NCBI GenBank assembly: GCA_963682025.1
Contig: OY821517.1
Location: forward strand, 295,931,344-295,995,343
DNA: 64,000 bases
Direction: 5' to 3'
Source: Cordilura impudica
Lineage: Eukaryota > Arthropoda > Insecta > Diptera > Scathophagidae
Part shown: positions 10,215 to 20,453 of the stretch, piece by piece
Position numbering within the stretch: position 1 is the stretch's first letter
How the letters are laid out: each line of letters opens with the position of its first letter
Translations under genes and position numbers: made by a program
Notes under the pieces: generated by a model
Databases searched by the model: none
Told to the model about the DNA's origin: nothing
Seen by the model: the letters and a program-made list of their open reading frames with translations, nothing else

Positions 10215-12652
10215 TAGGGTGGCTCTTTATAAAAAAAGTGTTCCAACTCTCGGTCGCACCCCGTAGATATATGCGAATAGCAAAAAAGTAAGAAATACAA
10301 AGTTTTGGGCCAATCAAAAAACACTTAGAGGTGGCTCAACGCGATTGAAAATTTCGAAAATATGACTTTTTCAGATTTTACGAAAATTTCGTTCTATATT
10401 TAAATTTTTCAAACAAATTGTTATATAATTCGGGATCAGTATTAAATAATCTTTCCAAAAAGCTATAAAACTTAAAAATTTTATATTTCATATTCTTTTG
10501 AATAAATTGTTTTTTATTAGCTTTGGGTTATACGTGGGTCTTCTTATTTTATTTAAAAAAATATAGATAGTTTTTATACATAAAATAATTTTATAACAAA
10601 ATTGGTTAAAAGTTGTTTTTATTTATATTCGCGAACAATAAGCAGATATTTGCAGCGAAGATATATCACAATGGATTATTTTGATCCCAGGAGCACTGAA
10701 GAGTTAAATAAATAAAAATTAACCGAATTAATTTTCTTAAATTCTTAAAAGTGGTTTCAACGAGTTTAACAGAAAAACTCGTTTTTGGTCATTTTTATTT
10801 AAAAATGTCTTAAAAACCAAAGCTGGCCTTGGCAAATGGGTTAGCGTTCTCGAATTTATCTCAAATATTAGGTGCGGAATTTCTAAAAATTTGGTTATTA
10901 TATTTTAAGCGTCGCATAAAAAAGTTCAACAGCACTTACAAATTATTTGAATTTTTTGAATAAATTGTCCGTTATTAGATTGGGTCATATGTGACCCAAA
11001 TTTCAAAAGGGTTAATGGGGTCATATTATTTTTTTCCGAAACCCTAGGCTGCTGGGATAAAATATAACATTTGAAAGGAGACAAGTGCTGAATTTTTGAT
11101 ACAAAGTATTTAGAAATAGTACATTTACAGAATATTTTGCAAAAATCTAATTTTTCTCCAAATCCACAAAAATAAAATCCTTGTCAAAAAAAATTCTGGC
11201 ACAGGGATTTACCTATAAATTCACACAGTTAATCTCTAACATGCGTTTTTTTTTGCACAAAAGTTTTCTAGGGCATTTTATATTTCTTGGCGAATTTTTA
11301 TTCCATTTTGAAGTTTTATAGCTTTTTGGATAGATAATTTAATACTCATCCCGAGCTATATATATAAAACAGTTCAATCCTTACCGCAAAATACCCATAG
11401 ATTACTCCAAAGTTACCTGACAGACAGATGATTTGTAGTCAAATATAAAAGCTACACTTCAAGCTCTCGAAACATCTCAGCTGGGGTTCCTCAAGGCAGT
11501 ATACTTGGTCCCATGATGTATATTCTTTATACAGCAGATATGCCAACAAATTCTCAAATTCATACCTCAACTGTTGCAGACGATACTGCATTTATGAGCA
11601 CTCACAAAGATACCAAAATTGTCTCCTCATATACACCTACAATCTCATATACTTGAGCTGGAATCATGGCTTAACAAATGGAAGATAAAATTTAACCCAG
11701 CTAAGTGTGCACATGTGGCTTTTACACTGCGAAGAGAAAACTGGCCTACAGTTACAATAAATAACACCAGAATACCTGAAAAACTCCACATTAAATACTT
11801 AGGAATTCACCTTGATCGCCATCTCACATGGTCCAAATATATTGAATCGAAAACCACGCAACTAAAACTCGAAACTGCCCAACTTGGATGGCTTCTAAAC
11901 TCCTCATCTTCGCTTAGTTTAGAATGCAAAGCTTTACTCTACAAAGCCATTCTCAAGCCAGTATGGACCTATGGAATCCAACTATGGGGAACAGCATCCA
12001 CTTCTAATATTGCAAAGTTACAAGGAAGACAGTCAAAAATATTAAGATACATAACGGCGACCCCTGGTTTATTCGTAACGACAATATATTTAAAGACCTC
12101 AACATTCCGTCAGTTCGCGATGAAATAGAAAAATATTATTCTAAATATATATCCAAACTAGCATCTCACCCTAATCCCCTAGCACGGAACCTACTCTCGT
12201 TTAGAGGCCACTCACGGCTAAAGAGGGTAGACACCTTGGCCATAGCACAAAGCTAAAATATGTTTAATTTTCTCAATATGGCCTTATATTGCACTGGCAA
12301 TAGAATCATAAATCAAAAATAGTTTTTAAGATTTTATTACTTATTGTTATTTTCTACTAAGAAAGATCCAATAAACTAATTAAAAGTTGAAAAAAAAAAA
12401 AAATCCCGAGTTATATAACAATTTGTCGGCAAAATTAATCCAAGGAACGAAATTTTCGTAAAATATGAGAGAAAGTCATATTTTCCCCATACAAAACATA
12501 CTTGAAATTTTCAATAGCGTTGAACCACCTCTAAATGTTTTTTGATTGGCCCAAAACTTTGTATTTCTCAGTTTTTTTTGCTATTCACATATTTATAGGG
12601 GGCGACCGAGAGTTTTAACACTTTTTTTTTCATATAATGAAGGGTCACCCTA
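10215..12652. mobile_element. hAT-like inverted-repeat element, copy D1
   Basis: The two ends are long inverted repeats of about 280 bp: tagggtggctctttat at 10215 and its complement ending caccctaa at 12652. Shared inner blocks are actctcggtcgc, gttttgggccaatcaaaaaac and gaaaattttcgt. The flanks carry atatatat on both sides, an apparent 8-bp target duplication, although the site lies in a TA microsatellite so the exact edge is uncertain. Eight-bp duplications with T at 2 and A at 7 and TAGGG termini suit the hAT superfamily; the class is an inference because no transposase is present. A Jockey-like element sits inside (11363-12403). Related copies lie at 41575 and 54970. Confidence 0.7.
11363..12403 (+). 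mobile_element. Jockey-like non-LTR retrotransposon, 5'-truncated
   Basis: The C-terminal part of a LINE reverse transcriptase. About 11480-11640 reads AGVPQGSILGP and then VADDTAFMSTH (the FADDT catalytic box with F changed to V), then a stop-bearing stretch. A clean 169-residue frame at 11619-12128 follows, with HVAFTLRRENWP, KYLGIHLDRHLTW and KPVWTYGIQLWGTAS, the thumb/connection region typical of the Jockey clade. The final exonic text (NIPSVRDEI, then HSRLKRVDTLA) shows the natural C-terminus after a frameshift. It ends in poly(A) at 12390-12403. Target duplication: tcccgagctatata at 11349-11362 and tcccgagttatata at 12404-12417, 13 of 14 identical. It therefore jumped into hAT-like copy D1. 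Endonuclease and ORF1 are missing. Confidence 0.9.
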
Positions 12653-13057
12653 ATATATATATATATATATATATTTTTTTTAAAGGACGTTAACCTCACT
12701 GTTTTTATACCACCGGCTGTTGTGCAAAACCCTAATACTTGCTATTTGCGATTTTTTGAGCCAACGCTTTGATTTTAGCACGGCCATCATAAGTCACCAA
12801 TATATTTTATTAGTACACACAGCAAATAAATTTGACAACCGAATTGTGCTAAAGTTTAACAACGGTATTTTCGGTTGTATCGGTAGAAATTTAATAGCAG
12901 CTAATCGTATTCTATCGTGTTCAAATATTTCTCTGAAAAGCACAGACGTGCTTTTGTAGTGATCCAGTAACTCGATTATGAACTTCATCACAATTCGATA
13001 TTCGGTAGCCACAATAAATCTGTTTTCGGAATGTATAGAAACTTTTTAAATTTATTT
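12653..13057. other. TA microsatellite then unassigned sequence
   Basis: A TA run (12653-12673), then about 350 bases with short overlapping frames on both strands (12720-12959 plus, 12794-13012 minus) and no recognised domain. Less AT-skewed than the neighbours, but nothing I can name. Confidence 0.4.
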
Positions 13058-13360
13058 TTTATACCTTCTACACGACAGCGCAGAAGGTATCTAAAGGTTT
13101 GTCATTCCATTTGTATCATATATTTTCTTGACCATTTTAACAAAGAGAGTTTATTTAGCGATTTAGCGATGACTGTCTGTCCGCCTGTCTGTCGAAATCA
13201 CAATCATATCCTCAAAAACTAAGCTATACTCTTCGTTTTATATAAAACCCTTTATAAACATGCCGAATGAGTTGCTATTTAAAATCATCGAAATCCGCCC
13301 AAAGAGTCAAGAGATATGAATATTTGTAGCCATTGTAGTTGTGGCATTTGCTTCATAAGA
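13058..13360 (+). repeat. family B dispersed repeat, copy 1
   Basis: Begins with the hairpin-like ataccttctacac...cagaaggtat head, then aggtttgtcattccatttg and gactgtctgtccgcctgtctg, then aaaatcatcgaaatccgccc. The same order of blocks occurs at 31737 and 38637. Noncoding; the class is not known to me. Confidence 0.65.
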
Positions 13361-13467
13361 GTACGTGTATGGTTTTATTGCACGTGTGACATTAGCCTAA
13401 GGGAGTATTGCACCTATTTTGTATCGATATCACGATATAACAAAGAAAATCGCCAATATTGCCTAAA

Positions 13468-13537
13468 AAGTAAGGTGCTTCTAAAGTACCTTTTTTTAGG
13501 CAAGACCTTTTTAAAGTACCGCTTTTTAAAAAAGTGT
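13468..13537. repeat. tandem array block, left piece
   Basis: Units of the aaagtacctttttt type, as at 7255-9285. It abuts the poly(A) tail, seen as poly(T), of the minus-strand retrotransposon at 13538. Together with the blocks at 15746 and 18481 it forms one array broken by insertions. Confidence 0.7.
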
Positions 13538-15745
13538 TTTTTTTTTTTTGTATTTATTTATCTTTCAAATAATTCAGTACAACTAAGTTGCCTCAGCACC
13601 TTACAGGCATTATTGAGGCGAGTTGGTAAAATATAACACATAATTTTATATAATTACATTATAAAAAATGTTTATGAAAATGTTTATAAAAATGTTTGTT
13701 TACTATAATCAAAGTTATCAAATTTGTTCAACTCAGAAGCTCTTCTATATTACCTAATAAATAATCTTTTAACAAAGATTTAAATAAAGAAATTCTGTTT
13801 ACACATTTTAAATTCTGTGGTAAGTTATTAAACTGTTGACCACCCATATATTCAATCTTTGTTTTGTTGTTTGTAACCTACACCGGGCTACTAACAAATT
13901 ACTGTTGTTCCTGGTGTTATAATTATTTTGATTTCTTAAAAATTTTATGGTTAAAAGATGCAGCTTATAAATGCCATGAATCGGCAAAATTGATCGAAAT
14001 GTTTCTTTATATAGTAATAATGTCGGGTGTGTAATGGAAAGATTCGCTATTACTTTTAAAGCTCTATTCTGTACCCGTTGGAGAGACTTCAAATCAGTGT
14101 TTTTCTTCCACGCAAAAATAATATCCAAATAATTAAAGTGACTTTAAATCAAAGCGTTGTATATTAACAACTTGGTTTCATATTCAAGTTTTTTTTAAAT
14201 TTATATAGAAATCCAATAGACTGAGAAGTTTTGGTTTTTAGGGATTGTATGTGCTGACTCCAAGATAAATTACTTTCCAAATTTATACTAAAATTCTTCA
14301 CCAACGTAACGTCTGAAATTTCTCTGCCATCTACAAAAACACTAAAATTTACGTTCTATGTAAGCTTTTACCACGGTTTCATGTTTAAAAGGGTAAAAAT
14401 GGCTTATATCATCAGCGTAAATAAACAATTTACCAAATAGGCCCAGGTTTGTGATATCATTTAGATAAATTGTAAACAATAAAGGCCCCGGTACGCTCCC
14501 TTGCGGCACTCTATGTTGAACTGAACTCAACAGGCTTTTATTGGAGTTTAATTGACACAATTCCCTACCAAAAACTCCATAAACTTCAAGTTTTTCAACC
14601 AGATCTTCATGATCTATAAGATCGAATGCTGTCGTAAAAAATGCCAGCTACTCCAGAATTGCCTTAATCCAGCCCCTTGCATATAAAATTGTCAACATTT
14701 AGAACCGCCTCCTCAGTACCACATCCTTTTCTAAAACCATATTGAAAATCACTTAATAATATACTAGAGGACCCCTGCTGCTCCGCAGCATTATATTATA
14801 TTATATTAATTTTTATAATATAATACCAAAATTTGCCAAGAGAAGTTAACGTACAGTAATGCCAAAATATGCCAAGATAAGTTAACGTACAGGAAAAGTA
14901 AAGATGATTCTCCACGCATAACTTTCCTCAAACCCAACGAATTTAAGCAGTTAATAGCTCAAAAGAAGGAGCTTGATCCACTGAGTGTTCTTAGACCTAT
15001 ATCAACAGCCTACGTTAATTAGAACTCTAGTTATAGAGGTTTGAGAGAAGAAAAATATTGAAAAAAATCTTGAATGCAAAGTATATTCATAAATTCTTTT
15101 AATATATAAGATTATTCTTTAAATATGTTGAAATTGGATTGTGTAGAATTCTTTCAAATACGTTCTCAACGATAGACAAAACTGCTATTGGTCTAATCAT
15201 TTCAGCCTTAGAGGCATTTATTTCCTTAGGTATTGAAACTACTTTATGTATTTTTAAAGTGCCCGTATTTATCATGTTATTAAAGATATTTACCAAATAT
15301 GGTGTTAACAAATTTTTGCAGTTTATAAGTAATTTGGGTGAAATATTATCATGTCCAGCGCTTTTCTTAGGTGTTAAATTTGTTATGACATTAAGTACCT
15401 CATCAAATGTAATGTGAACAAAATTAAACCTGGAATTGCATTGGGTCGAAGTTCTTAAATAATTACAGTAATCCGTTGATAAGTGATATATATCTAAAAA
15501 ATATTTATTTAAAAATTCAGATTTTTGAAAGTCATTTACGAGTTGTTCGCCATTTTCATCCTTTATATTAACAGATTGGTATTGTTTTCTTCCAAGAGTT
15601 TCATTCAAAAACTTTCAACATTTTTTTGGATCATGTTGAATTTCGATTAAATTGTCCTTATAAAAATTATTCATAGATTCTCTACTTTCTCTCTTTATCA
15701 CGCTACTGAGGCCTTTTAATCTTATTCTTAATGTTATTCTTATAA
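13538..15745 (-). mobile_element. CR1/Jockey-group non-LTR retrotransposon, 5'-truncated and decayed
   Basis: Minus-strand LINE reverse transcriptase. From the 5' side, 15740-15610 holds a damaged HDPKKC-KFLNETLGRK segment; 15608-15120 is a 169-residue frame with TPKKSAGHDNISPKLL and IPKEINASKAEMIRPIAVLS, the RT fingers. It is then cut by a Helitron (14764-15111), after which the frame continues as SDFQYGFRKGCGTEEAVLNV. RT boxes VPQGSVPGPLLFTIYLNDI and YADDI are at 14560-14400, and 14128-13808 carries the C-terminal LQRVQNRALKVIANL and YNTRNNSNLL text. It ends in poly(A), seen as T13 at about 13538-13550. No endonuclease is present. Several stops and shifts show it is dead. Clade within the CR1/Jockey group is not resolved. 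Confidence 0.85.
14764..15111 (-). mobile_element. non-autonomous Helitron (family H1), 348 bp
   Basis: Read on the minus strand it begins TCTTATATATTAAAAG at 15111 and ends with the hairpin tgctgcggagcagca, about 9 bases, then CTAG at 14764. It lies between A and T with no target duplication, the Helitron rule. Removing it rejoins aagaataa to tatattatta and restores the reverse-transcriptase frame, which proves the edges. It carries no gene. A second copy is at 46569-47015. Confidence 0.93.
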
Positions 15746-15803
15746 ATTACCTCCTTAAAAAAAACTTTTTTAAAAAGTACCTTTTATAAAAAGTACCTTG
15801 TTT
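15746..15803. repeat. tandem array block, middle piece
   Basis: Units such as aaaaagtaccttttataaaa between the two retrotransposons. Its right edge accttgttt (15795-15803) is one half of the target duplication of the neighbouring RTE-like element. Confidence 0.75.
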
Positions 15804-18471
15804 ATATATATATATGTTCCTCTAACTCCCGCTGGAGCATAGGGCGCCAATAATTGCAGATCTCCATCTGACTCGGTTTTGAGAAATAGACCTTAATTCG
15901 TTCCAAGATACACCCAGTTGATTCATTTCGGATTCTGTTGAACGTCTCCATGTTATACGTGGCCTACCACTTTCTCTGCCATCTTGATGAAATGGGTTCC
16001 ATCTAAGAGCTTGCTTGGATACATTATCATCATTTCGACGGAGAGTGTGTCCAATCCACTGCCATTTCCGTTTACGTATCTCAGTTGCTACTTCCATTTG
16101 CTTTGCTTTTAGTAACAACTCGGCATTCGATATTGTTTGAGGCCAAAAGATACGTAATATCCTTCTTAGGCAGCGGTTGACAAATGTTTGCAATCGTTTT
16201 GTGATCCTGTTGGTGGCTTTCCAGGTTGTACACCCATATAATAGGACAGACTTGACATTTGCCTCAAAAATTATAAGTTTAGTGGTTTGAGAAATTTTAT
16301 TACTTTGCCATACTGGAGCTAGTATGTTAATTCTAGCATCAACATCAAGTTCGGTTCCTCCATTAGGTGAGATTTCACATCCAAGATAACAAAATTGTTC
16401 ACATGCATCATAAGTTTGGCTGTTGATGGTCATTGGAACTGTTGTTGTACCAACACTTAGTGTTTTTGTTTTGCCAGCGTTGATTTTGAGTCCTGTGTAT
16501 TGTAGTTTTTCCTGCAGTTCTTTAGTTGTGTGTCTAAGGTCATTAAGATTATGCGAAAGTAAACAGATATCGTCAGCATAGGCCAGGTAATTTAGATATT
16601 GGTTATTGATTTTCCATTGTATTCCTTGCCTTTTATTCTCAATACTACTGAGGACATCTTCCATAACAACAAGAAACAAAAGTGGTGATAATATGCAGCC
16701 CTGACGAACTCCACTTTCTACCATGAACGGCTCAGAAAGTTTTCCCTTATGGAGAACAAAGCATTTTGCACTGTTATAGCTTTCCTTAATAAGAGCTATT
16801 ATTTTTTGAGGTATATTTCTCTTTCGCAGGGCGGACCAAATACATTCTCGATTAATTGAATCGAACGCTTTTTCAAAATCTATAAATAGAAGATGTAATT
16901 TGGAATTGAACTCAACGCTTTGTTCTATAATAATGCGTAGAGAGTTAACATGGTCTGCGCACGAGGAACCACTGCGAAATCCGGCTTGGCATGAGCTGAT
17001 GGTTTGCTCCAAATGCTCTTTGATCCGATTTAATATTATTTTTGCAACTATTTTGGCTACAGTTGGCAAGACACAAATACCCCGCCAGTTTGTGCAATTT
17101 TTGAGGTCTCCTTTTTTTGCGATTTTGACAATGATGCCATCTTTCCATTCCTCCGGAAAGGATTCGGTTTCCCAGGTTTCGGTGATCAGAGGGTGTAAAA
17201 GTTGTGCTGAGAGTTCGGGATCACATTTATAGATTTCTGCTGGAATACCATCAGTTCCAGCTGCTTTTCCATTTGGGAGTTGTTTTATAGCAGCAATAGT
17301 TTCTGCTATACTAGGGGGTGTTATTCTTATTCCCGAATTTGTGACTGGTTGTGGATTAACTAAAATAGGTGGCTCAAGGGTTTCATCTATAACACAGTTT
17401 AACACAGTGGAAAAATGCTCCTTCCATCGCTGGAGTTGTTCTTGGTCGGTGTTGAGCAGGTTCCCTAGCAAATCTCTCACAGGGTGTTCTATACGCAACT
17501 TACGGTCTGCTAGCTGTTTTGTGACTTTAAATACTGTTCGCGTGTCACCAGCTTGTGCTGCATTTTCGGCTTCTTCAGCCATGCGGTCAATATGGTTCCG
17601 TTTATCTCTTCGTACCGCTCGTTGAACTGTTTTATGCAGGTTACGGTAATTCATTTCCAGGTTGGTCTTTACTTCGTGGTCATCCGCTGATGCTACTTCT
17701 TCTTTAAGTTTTCGTCGATCTGTAATTATATTCCACGTTTCGTCGGTCATCCATTCTTGTTTCCCCTTGGGTGCTGGCCCGATTGCACGGTCTGCGCAGG
17801 ATTTTATTTTGGTTTTAATGTGGTCCCATTTTGAAGTTACTGTAGTAAGTGATTCGACTTCGGGTCTATTTAATGCTTCACGAAGCTGTGTTGTAAAGTC
17901 TATTTTGACATTATTGTTATTAAGGCGTTCAATATCATATTTTTTAGGCCGTATGTTGTTCGACGTTTTTTGAATTGCTGCTGTACAGAGGCGAATTTTT
18001 GCAACCACCAAATAGTGATCTCGGGATTGGCCTATGTCTGCACCTCTTTTGTTGCGTACATCTAGGAGACATTTTCTATAACGGTGGCTTATAGCGCAGT
18101 GATCAATTTGATTTGCAGTGTTATGTCTATCAGGAGACAGCCAGGTTAGTTTATGACAAGTTTTATGTTCAAATAGTGTGCCACCAATGACTAGTTTTCT
18201 GGCATTGCAAAAATCAATAAAACGTTCACCGTTATCGTTTCGAGTGCCAAGGCCATGCTTACCCATAATATGTTCTAAATATTCATTATTATTTCCCACT
18301 TTAGCATTCATATCACCCATTACAATAATAATATCACCCCGTGGAACAGTATCGTAAGTTGCATTTAACTGTCCATAAAAGGAATTTTTTACGTCATCTT
18401 TGGCAGTTTCAGTTGGGGCATAGCACTGAATAATAGTAATATTTCTGATCTTAGATGCAAAGCGAGCTAGC
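15804..18471 (-). mobile_element. RTE-like non-LTR retrotransposon, 5'-truncated, 2668 bp
   Basis: The element lies between two copies of the 9-bp sequence accttgttt (15795-15803 and 18472-18480), a target-site duplication typical of target-primed insertion. The 3' end on the minus strand has only about 18 bases after the stop codon, then a short TA repeat, which fits the very short 3' UTR and simple-repeat tail of RTE-type elements. Both flanks are the degenerate agtacctttt array. The single long frame without stops suggests a young insertion compared with the neighbours. Confidence 0.85.
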
Positions 18472-18473
18472 AC
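15822..18473 (-). CDS. endonuclease/reverse transcriptase polyprotein, N-terminally truncated
   Basis: An 883-codon frame without internal stops. Residues about 1-165 are the C-terminal half of an APE-like endonuclease (IIVMGDMNAKVG, then WLSPDRH, NQIDHCAIS and SRDHYLVVAK with catalytic Asp/Asn/His positions). About 400-680 is the reverse transcriptase: LPNGKAAGTDGIPAEI, WRGICVLPTVAKI, SCQAGFRSGSSCADH, FIDFEKAFDSI, GVRQGCILSPLLF and the catalytic YADDICLLS box. The C-terminus (LLYGCTTWKATNRI, RRILRIFWPQ, KRKWQWIGHTLRR, then GRPRITWRR) is the conserved tail of this LINE group. The first codon is GTG at the truncation point, not a real start; the first ~100 residues of the endonuclease are missing. 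It would encode nicking and target-primed reverse transcription. RTE clade is my best reading, not certain. Confidence 0.88.
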   Translation of the reverse strand: MLARFASKIRNITIIQCYAPTETAKDDVKNSFYGQLNATYDTVPRGDIIIVMGDMNAKVGNNNEYLEHIMGKHGLGTRNDNGERFIDFCNARKLVIGGTLFEHKTCHKLTWLSPDRHNTANQIDHCAISHRYRKCLLDVRNKRGADIGQSRDHYLVVAKIRLCTAAIQKTSNNIRPKKYDIERLNNNNVKIDFTTQLREALNRPEVESLTTVTSKWDHIKTKIKSCADRAIGPAPKGKQEWMTDETWNIITDRRKLKEEVASADDHEVKTNLEMNYRNLHKTVQRAVRRDKRNHIDRMAEEAENAAQAGDTRTVFKVTKQLADRKLRIEHPVRDLLGNLLNTDQEQLQRWKEHFSTVLNCVIDETLEPPILVNPQPVTNSGIRITPPSIAETIAAIKQLPNGKAAGTDGIPAEIYKCDPELSAQLLHPLITETWETESFPEEWKDGIIVKIAKKGDLKNCTNWRGICVLPTVAKIVAKIILNRIKEHLEQTISSCQAGFRSGSSCADHVNSLRIIIEQSVEFNSKLHLLFIDFEKAFDSINRECIWSALRKRNIPQKIIALIKESYNSAKCFVLHKGKLSEPFMVESGVRQGCILSPLLFLVVMEDVLSSIENKRQGIQWKINNQYLNYLAYADDICLLSHNLNDLRHTTKELQEKLQYTGLKINAGKTKTLSVGTTTVPMTINSQTYDACEQFCYLGCEISPNGGTELDVDARINILAPVWQSNKISQTTKLIIFEANVKSVLLYGCTTWKATNRITKRLQTFVNRCLRRILRIFWPQTISNAELLLKAKQMEVATEIRKRKWQWIGHTLRRNDDNVSKQALRWNPFHQDGRESGRPRITWRRSTESEMNQLGVSWNELRSISQNRVRWRSAIIGALCSSGS

Positions 18474-18480
18474 CTTGTTT

Positions 18481-18760
18481 GAGAAAAGTATATTTGGAAA
18501 AGTTCCTTTTTTTTAAAAATTACGTTTCTTAAGTTACCCTTTAAAAAAAATTCCCCTTTTTTTAAACAAGAACCCTTTTCAAAAAAGTATCCTTTATATA
18601 AAATATCCTGTGTTAAGAAAGTACCCTATTTGAAAAATAGAGTACCATATTTCTAAATACCCTTTCTTTTTAAAGTAAGCTTTTTTACAAAAGCTCCTGT
18701 TTTTCAAAATGTACCCGTTTAAAAACAAACATTTTCTTAAAAAATTACATATCTGACGGG
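18481..18760. repeat. tandem array block, right piece
   Basis: Degenerate units (aaaagttccttttttt, aaagtatcctttatat, aaaatgtacccgttt) continue the array interrupted by the two retrotransposons. Confidence 0.7.
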
Positions 18761-19042
18761 ATTTTACATAAAAATGTAAGCAGTATTTTGATAAAACAAA
18801 ATTTAAATAAAAATATAAATATTTTATTCTTCCTGTTAACGAATAAAGCCCAACTACAATTTTAACTTTAATGGAAGCCAATTCAGGCATTGATTGCGGT
18901 TTCCATAGATTTATCCCGCTATTGTCTTCTTGCAATCCTTTTGCAATTTCCAATTTCCGCAAGTGCTCGCATCATAGCTATGCTATTTATTTTAATTAAT
19001 TTTTCTTTCCAATAGTTTTATTTGTAGAAAATTAATTGTTAA

Positions 19043-19418
19043 CTAGCAGATTCCAGCCCTCGAAATTCGAGTGCAAATTTTAGGATATTTTATTTTTTCA
19101 TTAAATAAAGACCCTAAAGGTATGCCAATCAATTATAGTCAATTCGCAAATCAACACAAAAAACAAACTCATTTTTACTACAAACACATTAACAAATTTA
19201 ATAAACACATACAAAGCATTGTATAATTTTATGTGTGTGTTAGTAGCAACTTTGAATGCAATTTACTGAAAACAAAGGAAAAAATTAAAAAATCTGTAAA
19301 TCTGCAAAACCGCTAAAAGAAATAACTTTCAAATAATATACGTTTGGTCATAATCGGGATAAAACGGTAGAACAAAACATCGGTCACAAGCAATCGCCTA
19401 GCCTATTAATATTATAGA
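19043..19418 (-). mobile_element. non-autonomous Helitron (family H2), 376 bp
   Basis: On the minus strand it starts TCTATAATATTAATAGGCTA at 19418 and ends with the perfect palindrome cactcgaatttcgag (extended gcactcgaa/ttcgagggc), about 10 bases, then CTAG at 19043. It is flanked by A and T. Inner blocks ttagtagcaacttt and caatcgcctagcc are shared with 44630 and 1235. No gene. Confidence 0.85.
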
Positions 19419-19589
19419 TAAGCAGAACAACTGGCTTCGAAATTCGATGATGCCACTTATTAATATTTTTGTTCACGTGAGATTTATAATTGGAGGATTT
19501 CTTTCTCGATAAAAGTATTTTCCGCGAGAAAGAAATTCCTTGTGAATATTCGTAATTGAGCTGAACGTTAACTACAGTAACACAAAGTT

Positions 19590-20325
19590 CTGTGGTTTTC
19601 TAGAATAACCGCGTATGTCATAAAAACAAAATGTTCAGGGGAGCCCAAAAACGTTATATTAGGAATTATGGGCTCGATATAAAGATTTTAGAACTTTTTA
19701 TTTAACAGTACTGTATATATGGGCAATAAATACTTTGTGTAATATTTTGGGTCAAAAATCTTCAGAGGAATAGATCCTAGAGAAGGACGAAAAAACAATA
19801 TGTAAATTACACTTAAAGTGTGTGCTGGTAAAACAACTTATGTCGAAAAACGTTGTTTTCTTTGAAAAAGAAAACTACCAATGCAACCATCCATGTAGAC
19901 ATAAGTTTTGTTGCTTGAAAAATGAATTTTTTTTTTCGTCAACAAAAAGTTAACGGGACTTGGGATGAGAATATAACAACGTATCAAGAATATTAGTGAC
20001 AAAAAATAACAGAAATAAACACACAAGTTTTTATAAGTGGTTATAAACTGAAAAATAATCCAAAATTATTTAGCATTTTTTTTTATTAGTAACAACGTAT
20101 GTCGCTATGTGTCGTTTTCTGCGAAAATATTTTGTCAGCGATCAAACGTTGGTTGACATACGTCGTTAGTGCTGCAAATTAATTTAATAAACATTTACGT
20201 TACGTCGTTAATAAAAGAAAAAACTCAGAAATGGTCAATATTTTTTTTTTTAAATTAATATATTTGGTATCGTTAACTCAAAACTGACAAAAATTGACAT
20301 ACGCGTTTATTCCTGAAAACCACAG
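19590..20325. mobile_element. inverted-repeat DNA element with AGTT duplication, 736 bp
   Basis: Left end ctgtggttttctagaataac and on to cgcgtatgtca; right end is the complement, tgacatacgcgtttattcc then tgaaaaccacag. The terminal repeats agree over about 35 bases with few changes. The 4 bases agtt stand directly outside both ends (19586-19589, 20326-20329). Inside there are further internal copies of a acgtatgtcg-like motif and a 150-bp part rich in cgttgtt. It carries no transposase. This is a MITE-like element; 4-bp duplications occur in more than one superfamily, so I leave the class open. Confidence 0.75.
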
Positions 20326-20453
20326 AGTTGTGCTTGTCTCGAAATTTATTTTGTTTTCTTGAAATTCATTATAAAATGTTTGCAGATATAGTGTTATGAG
20401 AGTGTGTTTATTTAAAAACTCAAATTAACCGATAGTTCATTATCTTACATACA

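Noticed and set aside
10215..12652. P-element origin for family D
   Set aside because: 8-bp duplication would also fit P elements, but TAGGG/TAGAG ends and T2/A7 target pattern fit hAT better; no transposase is present to decide.
16900..17973. Plus-strand frames of 94-110 codons
   Set aside because: Antisense shadows of the RTE-like polyprotein at 15822-18473.
18594..18962. 122-codon minus-strand frame
   Set aside because: Starts in unique AT-rich DNA and runs into the degenerate array; Tyr/Lys/Phe-rich low-complexity text (KKxYFKKKGYLE), no domain.
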